Origin: Thermomonas sp. HDW16
Lineage (GTDB): Bacteria > Pseudomonadota > Gammaproteobacteria > Xanthomonadales > Xanthomonadaceae
DNA length: 64,000 nt
Assembly: GCF_011302915.1 (NCBI RefSeq)
Contig: NZ_CP049872.1
Coordinates: 1,488,001-1,552,000 of the forward strand
Direction: 5' to 3'
Made by a program: the position numbers and the translations under genes. Positions 48,070 to 56,097 of the stretch are shown piece by piece. Position 1 is the first letter of the stretch. Each line of letters starts with the position of its first letter. The notes beneath the pieces were generated by a model. That model searched no databases, was not told where the DNA came from, and saw only the letters and a program-made list of their open reading frames with translations.

Positions 48070-50363
48070 TCAATCTAGCGCGCTCTGGCTTGCTTGCACA
48101 GCATTGCCGGTGTTGCCGGTGTGCGAGAAGTAGATTTGCGATGCGCCCTGTTCGGGGCGGACGTTGTCCACCACGATGCCGCCGGTGCCGCCTGGTACGG
48201 CAAGTCCAGCGCTAGACACGTTGCTGGTGCCCCACGCCGCACCGGTGCCGCTGGCGCTTCCGTTCAGGTCGGAGAGGTTGAACATGTACAGGCAGGCTGA
48301 ACCATAGCTGCCGCTGCCGCAACCGTTAGCATCGCCATAACTCGCAATGCTGGCGTACAGATATTCGTTGCTGCCGTTCTTGACGAGGGTGACGGGGGAC
48401 AGGTTTTGAACGTTATCCGTGGTGCCATCGGCCATGTATCGATCACGTGCGCCGATCTCCGGGCCACGCACAGGCGATTGCATCACGCCGTTGACAATCG
48501 GAATTTTCCACAGCGTGGCGTAGAAGGTGTTGTCCGGTCGTCCCCCCACGATATACATCGCGCCGGAGCCAGTGGGGCTGTTGTAGAACGCATCGTCGAA
48601 TGTCCCTGCGTACAGGGCCCGCTCCGGGCCGTTGCCGCGACCGAGTTGTTGGCGAGAGCCCGTGCTGGCATCGGCGAAATTGGTGGGGAATTGAATCGCG
48701 GCGCGGCAGCCATCGATCTCGGCGGAGAAAAGCGTGCACCGGGCCGTGTCGGTATAAGTGAGCGTATTGTCGTTGAACACGAAGATGTAGACCTGGTTCG
48801 TGAACAGGTCGACGATCGGCGACTCGCGCAGGCCCGTGGTGCTCGCGCGTGCAAGTTTGGCGCTGGTGGCCTCGAGTGTTCCGGTGGCTGCATCTACACG
48901 GTACAGCTTGCCGCCGGCGGAGCCTGCGCCACTCTGGCTGCCGACGAATACCTTGTCGCCGGTGGACACCGGTGGCGATAGTTTCAAACCGGCTTCCAGG
49001 GTAAGCGGGAAGCCTCCCGCAACGACTTCTTGCGGATTGCCCTGGAACACCCCGGTGAACTTGTGCAGGCGACCGTTTCCATCGCCAGCCCAGAGGATAT
49101 CCCCGCTGTAGTCCACGAATGGGGATGAGTATGTGGGCGTGCTTCCCGTGTTGCTGGTGCCGTTGAAGGAAATGGCGTAATAGCAATTGCTTGCGCAGGC
49201 GCGGTACGCGGCCGCGCTCAGCGACTGTACGGGCGTGGCCGGTGCTGAAGCCGATCCACTGCCGGCCAACGGCTTGAGCAGCACCAGTTGCAGAGTGTTG
49301 CCATTACGCTGGACGAAGGCGACTTGCTTGCCGCCATCAAGGTAGGACAGGACCGGCGAGGTCTCGGTGATATAGCCGTTGCCAGTCGTGTACGACCACA
49401 TGACATTGGGCGCCTTCACCGCGCCGTTCTGGTTCCAGCTGCCAACACAGCCGCCTGCACCCTGATAGAGCTGGTTGAAGGCGATAGCGGTAGGCTGGCC
49501 AGCGGTACCACTGCCGTCCGTACCAGAAAGGTTGAAGTCGCTGTCGAGTGTTTCGCTGACTGAGCCGTTCGCAATATTGCCAGTGGTGTTTGAGGTGATG
49601 GTCACGCTCGCGCCACTGCCGCCAGCACTGAACCCAGTCTGGCTGCTCCAGCGATTGATGGCATTGCGCAAGTTATTGCCGCGAGCCGTGTTCGAGATGC
49701 CGTTTGTTAGGAAGTTGGTGCCGGTGTTGTCTGACGCGCTTGAGGTCAGCACTACTTGGCGTACGCCAGCTGGGCCAAGCGTGACAGTGCGATCAGTGCC
49801 TTGTGAGGGATTGCCGTTAAAAGTTCCGGTCCAGGTTTCCTGGAGGCCGCTCGAGGAAGCGCCCGCTGCATTCGTGGTGTACACCACGAAGTCGTTGGTG
49901 CAGCTCGGCGCGGCCGTGATATCGAAGTTGTACTTCGCCGGGAAAATGCCGGTGGTGCCGCTGCCGCCTTGGCCATCGGTGCCGCCGCCGAGCACGTTGC
50001 TCCAGTCACGCAGCATATTGCCGGTGGATTGTTGGCCACCACCACCACGGGGGGGCGGGTGCGGTCAGGGCCAGGTGCCCGCTGCCGGCCAGGAAGAGCC
50101 TTGGCTTGGCGAAGGGAAGGCGTCTCGCTTTCGATCCGACGCAGTACCGAGGCAACATAGCGCGGGTCGCGGTACAGCACGCGCATATCCGCACTGCGGC
50201 CAGCAGCTTCCAATTCATCCGGTGCAAGCGGCTGGCGATGGATCACCGCACGGCTGCTCCAGTCCTGCGGTGCGCCGATCGGTGTTTCCGCGGCCTGCAC
50301 CCAGCCGATCCCGGCAATGCCCAAAGCCAAGGCACCCGCGATCCTGCATCCAACATGCTTCAT
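48070..50363 (-). pseudogene. Secreted beta-propeller-like protein, frameshifted
   Basis: The start at 50363 (GGGGGAAG just upstream) gives a signal peptide (IAGALALGIAGIGWVQA) and about 100 residues. At a run of seven G at 50049-50055 (C on the coding strand) the frame breaks; with one more C it continues as RGGGGQQSTGNMLRDW. The following 640 residues are Gly/Ser/Thr/Asn-rich with repeated segments such as SPVLSYLDGGKQVAFVQ and SPPVSTGDKVFVGSQSG, resembling a PQQ/PilY1-type propeller, but I do not recognise a named family. It ends 34 nt before the candidate precursor and may be co-transcribed with it. Confidence 0.65.
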
Positions 50364-50695
50364 GGTCTTCCCCCTGTGAGGTGCCCAACGTGCGGCACGT
50401 CCATATGATATCGCCAACTGCATCACAAATCGTTAGTGAAATATTGACGTCGCGTGCCGTTCATGAACTTAAATCTAGGAGCTTCGCGGATTTGTCGTGA
50501 TTTCCATCCAGGGAATCGATTGACGGTATCCAGGGCGATGCCGTTTTCACGAACCAATGCGGGGTTAGACGGATTGGGGGCTGGGGCGCGGTTGCCCATG
50601 AATCGTCGCGATGGCCTGCGCGCTCCTGCGGCCTATCGTCGGGATAGGCGCTCGACACAGCATGCTTCACGCATGCGCGGCTCAGTCGGGGGCGG
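50364..50695. other. Intergenic region upstream of the secreted propeller gene
   Basis: No gene is supported here. It lies between the methyltransferase stop and the propeller gene start, both on the minus strand, and should hold the promoter of the second transcript. It contains AT-rich ATATTTCACTAACGATTTG around 50410-50447 but no convincing -35/-10 pair. Confidence 0.5.
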
Positions 50696-51886
50696 TCAAT
50701 CGCGGCGTGGTGCGTGCGCGGGATCCGGGCCGTATTGGCCCGAGACGCGCGTGACCCATCTTAGGGCGACATGTTTCGTCGGGAACCTGCCGGGGAACCG
50801 TGCCTGGATTGCCTCGGCGATGTCACCCAGCGGCTGCGAAGTCGCCATGCCCTGCAGGATGGCAAGGTCGATCAGTCCGGTTTCCCCAAGTTCGGGCACA
50901 TGGTCTTCCGCAGCCAGTCGCGCACGTTGTGCAACCGGCTTGGAATTGAAGGTCGATTGCCGGAAACGTGCCTTGGGCGATCCCGTGGCGGAGGTGATGC
51001 TCGTATCCCATTGATAGACGGGTGCGTCGTCCATCGTCACTGCCGCCAACCTGACCTTCGCCATGTCACCAGGTTCCAGCGCAACCTCCCGCTCGAGAGG
51101 GAAGAATGCGCGGCCATAGGCGATCGAAGGCAACAGCGGCGTGTTGCTGATCTGCAAGCCTTCGCCCAGTTCGGTATCGAACCAGACATAATAGCCGTGC
51201 ATGGTCGTTGGGCGCTCGATCGTCCACTCGGCACTTCCGCGCAGGGAGGAGGTTTCGACGGTCATGTAGTCAATGTCGCCCCAGTTCACCGGCGTCCCCA
51301 GGAGGCTGGTTGCGTCCACCGAATCTCCGCGAACTTTCCACCAGCTGTTGGCGATCCAACGTCGCGCGGCACTGAAATCCACGCCATATTCGTTGTTCTG
51401 CCAAGGCTTGCGCACAGAGTCGTACTCGGCATCGGCGCACGCAGGCGCCACGTACATCCGATCGCGGTGGGGCAACAGCATGCCACCGGGCTTGAGGTGG
51501 CGGGTGCGCGCGTCCTTCAGTGATTCGATGTTGCGCTTGTAGAACGGCAGGGTGCCGTGCAGGTCGCCGATCACCACATCAACGCGTTCCGGCAAATCGA
51601 TGTCCGTGGACAGGCCCTGGATCCACTGGATACGATCCGCGTTGATGTTGTTCGCCGCGCACAGGCGCGCTATTTCGATAGCGTCGTCGGGCTCGATGGC
51701 GTAGATGTGGGCCGCGCCCTGTTGCGCGGCGATGAAGGCGAACAGTCCGGTGCCGGTGCCGATGTCGAGCACGGCCGATCCGGGTTTCACCGCGCGCCTC
51801 AGCGCCTCCACGTAGGGGCGAGTGCGCCGCTGGTCGATCACCATGCCGCCATAATTCGAGATCGTATAGTCGTTGAAACTGGGCAT
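50696..51886 (-). CDS. PRMT-like SAM-dependent methyltransferase of the lasso cluster
   Basis: The 396-residue protein has the N-terminal YGGMVIDQRRTRPY and motif I VLDIGTGTGLFAF (39-51) of the protein arginine methyltransferase-like fold, and a beta-barrel-like C-terminal half. The usual two Glu of the PRMT active-site loop are not apparent: the matching stretch reads DLHGTLPFYKRN. The nearby lasso core contains no Arg, so arginine methylation of that core is impossible. It could methylate a carboxylate, another residue, or another protein. It starts 3 nt after the kinase gene. Confidence 0.75.
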   Translation of the reverse strand: MPSFNDYTISNYGGMVIDQRRTRPYVEALRRAVKPGSAVLDIGTGTGLFAFIAAQQGAAHIYAIEPDDAIEIARLCAANNINADRIQWIQGLSTDIDLPERVDVVIGDLHGTLPFYKRNIESLKDARTRHLKPGGMLLPHRDRMYVAPACADAEYDSVRKPWQNNEYGVDFSAARRWIANSWWKVRGDSVDATSLLGTPVNWGDIDYMTVETSSLRGSAEWTIERPTTMHGYYVWFDTELGEGLQISNTPLLPSIAYGRAFFPLEREVALEPGDMAKVRLAAVTMDDAPVYQWDTSITSATGSPKARFRQSTFNSKPVAQRARLAAEDHVPELGETGLIDLAILQGMATSQPLGDIAEAIQARFPGRFPTKHVALRWVTRVSGQYGPDPAHAPRRD

Positions 51887-51889
51887 GGC

Positions 51890-52981
51890 TCAAGATCCGG
51901 AGGCTGGCGTGGGCGCATGCGCTGCGGTGGCGATGGGCATGGCCGATACATGGGCTTCGATCAGCGACGCGACGTCCGTCATCGCGTCGTAGCGGCGCGG
52001 ATAGGCGAGGCGGCAGGCAGGCAGCATGCGAGCCACTTCGCTGCACATGTGCAGATGGGTGGCCATGCGCCGTTTGTCGCCCGGGTCTAGCTGGAATGAA
52101 TGGCGGATCAGGGCCAGGCAGCTTTCGGCGGCCGTCATCGGGGTGAGGGGCGCCGCATTTGCAGGGGCGGCATTGTCCAGCACCAGGAATCCATCGATCG
52201 GAAGCGTTGGCAAGCCGGTATCGACGGCTTGCGGGACTACGCGCTGCTTGGAGGAATAATGGGCCATCGGCCGCATGTCGGTGCCTGCCGGATACAGCGC
52301 TTCGATGCTGTCGGGCAGCAGGCGCAGGCTGGGATAGGTGGGCGTTGCAAGCGCGAGGCTGCCATCCAGTTCGACCAGCGTGCAGTCGTCGGATCGCAGG
52401 GTGTGGCCACGTACTGCAAGGAAACCGGACAGCGTAGATTTGCCGGCGCCGCTCTTGCCCAGGATCAGCACGCATTTGCCACCGATGACCAGGGTGCTGG
52501 CATGCAAGGACAGCATGCCCTCATGTGCCAAGTAGCGCGGCAGCACCTGGTCGATCAGCAGGTGCTCGAGGGTGGCGTCGTCGGTACTGGCGTTGCGCTG
52601 GATGATGCTGATGCGCGAGGCATGCGGTTGCAGCAGGAAGTCTGCGAGATCCGGGAAGCGGAGTAGGTAGCCGTCGCCTTGGCGAGCCAGCGAGAGGACG
52701 ACGGCGTTGTCGTCGGTCCAGTGGTGGTGCCAGCTTTGTGGCTCAAATAACTGAGGCGCTTCGACGATTTCGATCGTCTTGCCTACGGCTCTTGCCATCG
52801 CATAAGCAAGTGAACTCAATGCCGTTTCACTGGCGATCCACCAAGGGCCGAATTGCAGTTTGGGATGCGGCAGACGAGGTACGCCAGATTGGTCGAGCGG
52901 AAATTCACGTGCGGCATGGAGCGTTGTTGCAGCGGACGTTGGCGAGTTGCTCGAGGCCCGCCTTTGATGGGCGCTCAGCAC
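51890..52981 (-). CDS. HPr-kinase-like protein of the lasso cluster
   Basis: The 363-residue protein is of the same kind as the kinase-like protein at 46.5 kb: EGMLSLHASTLVIGGK and P-loop GKSGAGKST (175-183). Homologues (ThcoK, PadeK) phosphorylate the C-terminal Ser of some lasso precursors. Here the precursor ends in Cys, so that reaction cannot occur in the same form. GTG start 52981 overlaps the precursor stop (GTGCTGA), so the two are coupled. Confidence 0.8.
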   Translation of the reverse strand: MLSAHQRRASSNSPTSAATTLHAAREFPLDQSGVPRLPHPKLQFGPWWIASETALSSLAYAMARAVGKTIEIVEAPQLFEPQSWHHHWTDDNAVVLSLARQGDGYLLRFPDLADFLLQPHASRISIIQRNASTDDATLEHLLIDQVLPRYLAHEGMLSLHASTLVIGGKCVLILGKSGAGKSTLSGFLAVRGHTLRSDDCTLVELDGSLALATPTYPSLRLLPDSIEALYPAGTDMRPMAHYSSKQRVVPQAVDTGLPTLPIDGFLVLDNAAPANAAPLTPMTAAESCLALIRHSFQLDPGDKRRMATHLHMCSEVARMLPACRLAYPRRYDAMTDVASLIEAHVSAMPIATAAHAPTPASGS

Positions 52982-53163
52982 ATATTGAAAGTGTTATTGA
53001 TGTTGCCGTTGCAGGAGCCATTGTTGCCGTCCGAATCCTCAGCGCCAACCATTGATCCGGTTTCGGTCAATGCCCGGATATCACCCAGTATTGTCAGCAT
53101 GGGGCGCGCGTAGTTCAGGCGAATGACGGCGTTGTCTGATGTATTTGCGGTGATCTTGTCCAA
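52975..53163 (-). CDS. Lasso peptide precursor with two Cys in the core
   Basis: A 62-residue peptide starting at TTG 53163, supported by an AGGGGG ribosome-binding sequence 6 nt upstream. The leader has the YxxP...L...G pattern (Y18, P21, L23, G27) and Thr33/Thr35. The core begins at G36 or T35. With G36 the ring acceptor would be E42 (position 7) or D43 (8); with T35 it would be position 8 or 9. The remaining core is Asn/Gly-rich with C51 and C62, the last residue. A disulfide is possible. The stop overlaps the kinase GTG. Confidence 0.85.
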   Translation of the reverse strand: MDKITANTSDNAVIRLNYARPMLTILGDIRALTETGSMVGAEDSDGNNGSCNGNINNTFNMC

Positions 53164-53390
53164 GAGGCCCCCTGTCGGTTACATCGGATGCGATGCGTGT
53201 GTGCAGTCTCAGCGCAATCTTATTACCTTTCCAGTCTATTTGTGAGCCAGATCAAGTTTTACCCTAAAATGCCCGAGAAGGTCGTTCAGGATTCGGCGAG
53301 GCGCGATTGATTCGCGTAGTGCCTGATGCGTGTTTCTGCGCTTCGCATGCTTGTTGCGGAGATGCATCGTGTGGCCCACCCCCTGCCGTT
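53164..53390 (-). promoter_or_regulatory. Upstream region of the lasso precursor
   Basis: A 227-nt stretch between the cyclase stop and the precursor. It probably gives the precursor its own promoter, since precursor peptide is needed in excess. A weak sigma-70-like CTCACA-17-TAAGAT can be placed near 53217-53245 on the minus strand. The assignment is tentative. Confidence 0.4.
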
Positions 53391-55280
53391 TCAGCGACAC
53401 GTGCCAAGTCGGGACGCAAGCCATTGATCCAGAAGCACGATTCGCAGCATTGTTGGGGTGTTCCGCCAGTGTTCGGCTGATACTTGCAGCTTATTTGACG
53501 CCACGTATGCGGCAACCGGGGATGTCTGCAACTGTTCCGGCAGTGGAACCGGCAGGCCTTGCAGTAAGGTTGCGCTGAATGTGGCGCCCAGGTGTTCCTT
53601 GCCGGGTCGCCACAGCACCTCGGGCGGCAGCAGGTCGCGCATCGCCTGCCGCAGAATCCATTTGGGACGACCGTCCCGCAGCCGCAAATGCCAAGGGACG
53701 CGTGCCTGGAAGGCGATCAGGTCACGATCCGTGAAGGGTGGCCGTGGTTCGATGCCGAAGTGCGACGCGATCCGGTTGTAGCGTTCGATCCCGGCGGTGA
53801 TATAGGCCACGCCCAGGCTGCTTTGCAACTTGGCATCTGGGCTGAGCTGTGCGTGTTGGGCGATGTTCCGGCGGTAGCGTCGGAAACGACCTTGCAGGTC
53901 GACGCGGATCGTGAATGCGGGATCGATCAAGCTGGCTTTGACCAGCCCCGCAAATTCCTTTCGCTCGCTGCGGATATGCCGGACCTGCATCAGTCCCTCG
54001 GCCAGCAGGCCACCAGGCAAGCGCATGGCAGCCTTCAAGCCAGCCCAGCGCGGACTGGAATACGCCGCGATGTACTCCCGCTTCACCTGCCAGGCCGCAC
54101 GCCATTGTCCGCGGCGCACCAGTGCGTGGTCGTAGCCGGCGGTGGTGAAGAAATTGTCCGCCGGCACGCCGTCCATCAGGCTGCGAACGCCTGCCCGCGA
54201 CGCCGAATGGAACACGCTGGCACCCAGAACCATGGTGCCGTCGAAGGGTTCCCCCATGCGCTGCCACCATTCAAGCAGGACGGGCGCGAGCGCATCCATG
54301 TCCTTGAGGTCAGTCAGGTGTCCATTGCTGTGCGTAGCGGCAAGCACTGCGTGGACTGCAGCGGTTTCTGCGCAGCCCGGATCCCGCGAGTTGATTGCGG
54401 AAAAGCTCGGGAATCGTGGTTCGTCTGCTTGCTGCCGCAATCGACCGGCAAGCGCCACTACCGAGGAGGAATCCAGCCCGCCGCTGAGCATCGAACCCAC
54501 CGGGTGCTGGCTGCGCAAGCGCAGTTGAACGGCGCGCTGCAGTTGCTCGCGTTGGGCTTCGATCCATTCGTCGTCTGTCGTGGGTAGCCCGGTCAGCTGA
54601 TCCTGTAGCGGATGCCAATACTTGTCCTGCCGTAGTCGGCCATCGTGCCACTCCAGCGTGTGCGCCGGCGGCAACCGCTGGACGGACAGGAAGAAGGTTC
54701 TGGTGGCGTCGATGCCTTCGGTCTCTCCGATCAGGGCGTCTGCGATGCGGCCTTCATCAAGGTTGCGGTCGATGCCGCCATGGGCGAGTACCGCATCCGC
54801 GCTGGACGCGAAGGCGATCAGTTGTCCGGGTCGATGATGCAGGTAGAACGGGCGCACCCCCATCGGGTCGCGTGCGCAGAACAGGCGGTGCTCACGCGGA
54901 TCCCAGAGGGCGAAGGCGAAGTCGCCACGAAGTCGATTGGCACAGTCGCGCCCCCAGTGTTGCCACGCGGCGTGCAGGAGTTCGCCGTCGCCGATGGTGT
55001 CCGGATGGCCGTTGATGCCGAGTGCGCGTAACAGCTGCAGCCGGTTGTCGAGGCGGGAGTCGGACACCACGACGCACCCGGTCTGCGAGTGCTGCCAAGG
55101 TTGCGGAATGCGGGATTCCGGGGTGGTTACCAGCAGTGTTCGCCCAAGTGCCGCGTTCTCGCCTCGCCAGGCATGGCTACCATCGGGGCCACGTCGCTGC
55201 AGGGTGGCGAGCATGGCATCGACACGCGTACCCGCTGCCGGTGCGCCATCGAGATTGATGAATCCGGCGATCCCGCTCAC
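53391..55280 (-). CDS. Lasso peptide cyclase (asparagine synthase-like)
   Basis: ATP-dependent macrolactam-forming enzyme of the asparagine synthetase B family, 629 residues. The N-terminal glutaminase-like domain has Ser at position 2 instead of the catalytic Cys, so it should not use glutamine as ammonia donor, as in other lasso cyclases. The synthetase domain has the pyrophosphatase loop SGGLDSSS (266-273). Start is GTG 55280. It lies 40 nt after the B2 gene, and the precursor follows it, an unusual order. Confidence 0.93.
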   Translation of the reverse strand: MSGIAGFINLDGAPAAGTRVDAMLATLQRRGPDGSHAWRGENAALGRTLLVTTPESRIPQPWQHSQTGCVVVSDSRLDNRLQLLRALGINGHPDTIGDGELLHAAWQHWGRDCANRLRGDFAFALWDPREHRLFCARDPMGVRPFYLHHRPGQLIAFASSADAVLAHGGIDRNLDEGRIADALIGETEGIDATRTFFLSVQRLPPAHTLEWHDGRLRQDKYWHPLQDQLTGLPTTDDEWIEAQREQLQRAVQLRLRSQHPVGSMLSGGLDSSSVVALAGRLRQQADEPRFPSFSAINSRDPGCAETAAVHAVLAATHSNGHLTDLKDMDALAPVLLEWWQRMGEPFDGTMVLGASVFHSASRAGVRSLMDGVPADNFFTTAGYDHALVRRGQWRAAWQVKREYIAAYSSPRWAGLKAAMRLPGGLLAEGLMQVRHIRSERKEFAGLVKASLIDPAFTIRVDLQGRFRRYRRNIAQHAQLSPDAKLQSSLGVAYITAGIERYNRIASHFGIEPRPPFTDRDLIAFQARVPWHLRLRDGRPKWILRQAMRDLLPPEVLWRPGKEHLGATFSATLLQGLPVPLPEQLQTSPVAAYVASNKLQVSAEHWRNTPTMLRIVLLDQWLASRLGTCR

Positions 55281-55320
55281 GGGATCGGATCAATGGATGG
55301 GGCGGGCACGCGCTGCCGCT

Positions 55321-55758
55321 TCATGCGCGATCACGTTTCAGGAAGGGCGCATGAACAAGCGCTGTTTGCCCCAAGGCCTTGCCGTCGAGTTCAACCCACG
55401 CATGTGCATCGAATCGCCCTTGTTCGCGTCGTCCGCCGAGGCGTAGTTCAGGAGCCAGTCCCTTCCTCCGCAGCTGCCAGTAAACCAGCAAGGCTTGCGG
55501 CAAGCAGTTGGTGGAGAGCGGTCCGTGGGCGCCAGCCAAGGTGGTGAGCTGGGCGAGCCGTTCAGCGGATTGCACGTCGTCTGCCGTTGCATTGCGAATG
55601 CAGGCGTGGCGGCTTGTGTGTTCGATCAGGCGCAGGGTGCCGGAATAGCCGCGCATCGACAGCAGCGACGACATCATCGGCAAGCTGCACAGCACGAGCA
55701 GGAATTGCCGGCGCTCCGGGGCGGGCAGTCGCAGCCAGCCTTGCAGCCTTGCGCCCAC
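55321..55758 (-). CDS. Lasso peptide leader protease B2 (transglutaminase-like)
   Basis: The 145-residue protein has the catalytic Cys-His-Asp triad of B2/McjB-type proteases: C85 in STNCLPQAL, H119 and D125 in DAHAWVELDG. It removes the leader before cyclisation. Start is GTG 55758, one base after the B1 stop, so B1 and B2 are coupled. Length matches stand-alone B2 proteins. Confidence 0.92.
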   Translation of the reverse strand: MGARLQGWLRLPAPERRQFLLVLCSLPMMSSLLSMRGYSGTLRLIEHTSRHACIRNATADDVQSAERLAQLTTLAGAHGPLSTNCLPQALLVYWQLRRKGLAPELRLGGRREQGRFDAHAWVELDGKALGQTALVHAPFLKRDRA

Positions 55759-55759
55759 T

Positions 55760-56053
55760 TCACTCGATTCGGATCAGGCCGGCATCAAGCAGGTCGCGTG
55801 CCAATGCCAGCAGGTCGCTTTCCAGTTGCGCGGCGTCGACATCGTATTCGCGCAGCAGCTGCTCGAATGCTACTTGCATGCCCGGATCGTGGCTGACCAA
55901 CTCCCAGAAGCGTGTGCCGACGGCATCCAGCCCGAAATAGCGCTCGCTGGCCAGGTCCAGGATCACGGCCTCGCCATTGAGTTCCTGGAACAGGACGTCA
56001 TCGGGAACCGTCACGCGGCTGGATAGAGTGACGTTTGCGGTCGTTGCGGTCAT
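55760..56053 (-). CDS. Lasso peptide recognition protein B1 (PqqD-like)
   Basis: The 97-residue PqqD-fold protein with the segments VILDLASERYFGLDAVGTRFWEL and a helical second half. It binds the leader (YxxP motif) and delivers the precursor to B2. Start is ATG 56053, close to the divergent exporter. Confidence 0.92.
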   Translation of the reverse strand: MTATTANVTLSSRVTVPDDVLFQELNGEAVILDLASERYFGLDAVGTRFWELVSHDPGMQVAFEQLLREYDVDAAQLESDLLALARDLLDAGLIRIE

Positions 56054-56097
56054 GCTTCCACGCGATGCTGCGGGGCTTACAGACTAGGCGAGGGCGC
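56054..56097. promoter_or_regulatory. Short divergent control region
   Basis: Only 44 nt separate the divergent ATGs of the B1 gene and the exporter. A GGCGAGGG ribosome-binding sequence precedes the exporter. Promoters for both sides must overlap coding sequence or each other; no clear -35/-10 is visible. Confidence 0.35.

Noticed and set aside
48070-50363. Calling the propeller-like protein PilY1
   Set aside because: No pilin-assembly context and no clear PilY1 C-terminal calcium-binding motif; only general propeller resemblance.
49475-50500. Plus-strand frame of 341 residues over the propeller gene
   Set aside because: It spans the region where the signal peptide and Gly-rich repeats read correctly on the minus strand.
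51890-52981. True HPr kinase/phosphorylase function for the kinase-like proteins
   Set aside because: No ptsH or other PTS gene is near, and both proteins sit in RiPP cassettes.
53236-53424. A 62-residue minus-strand frame as a second lasso precursor
   Set aside because: It starts inside the cyclase, has no YxxP leader motif and no plausible ring acceptor.
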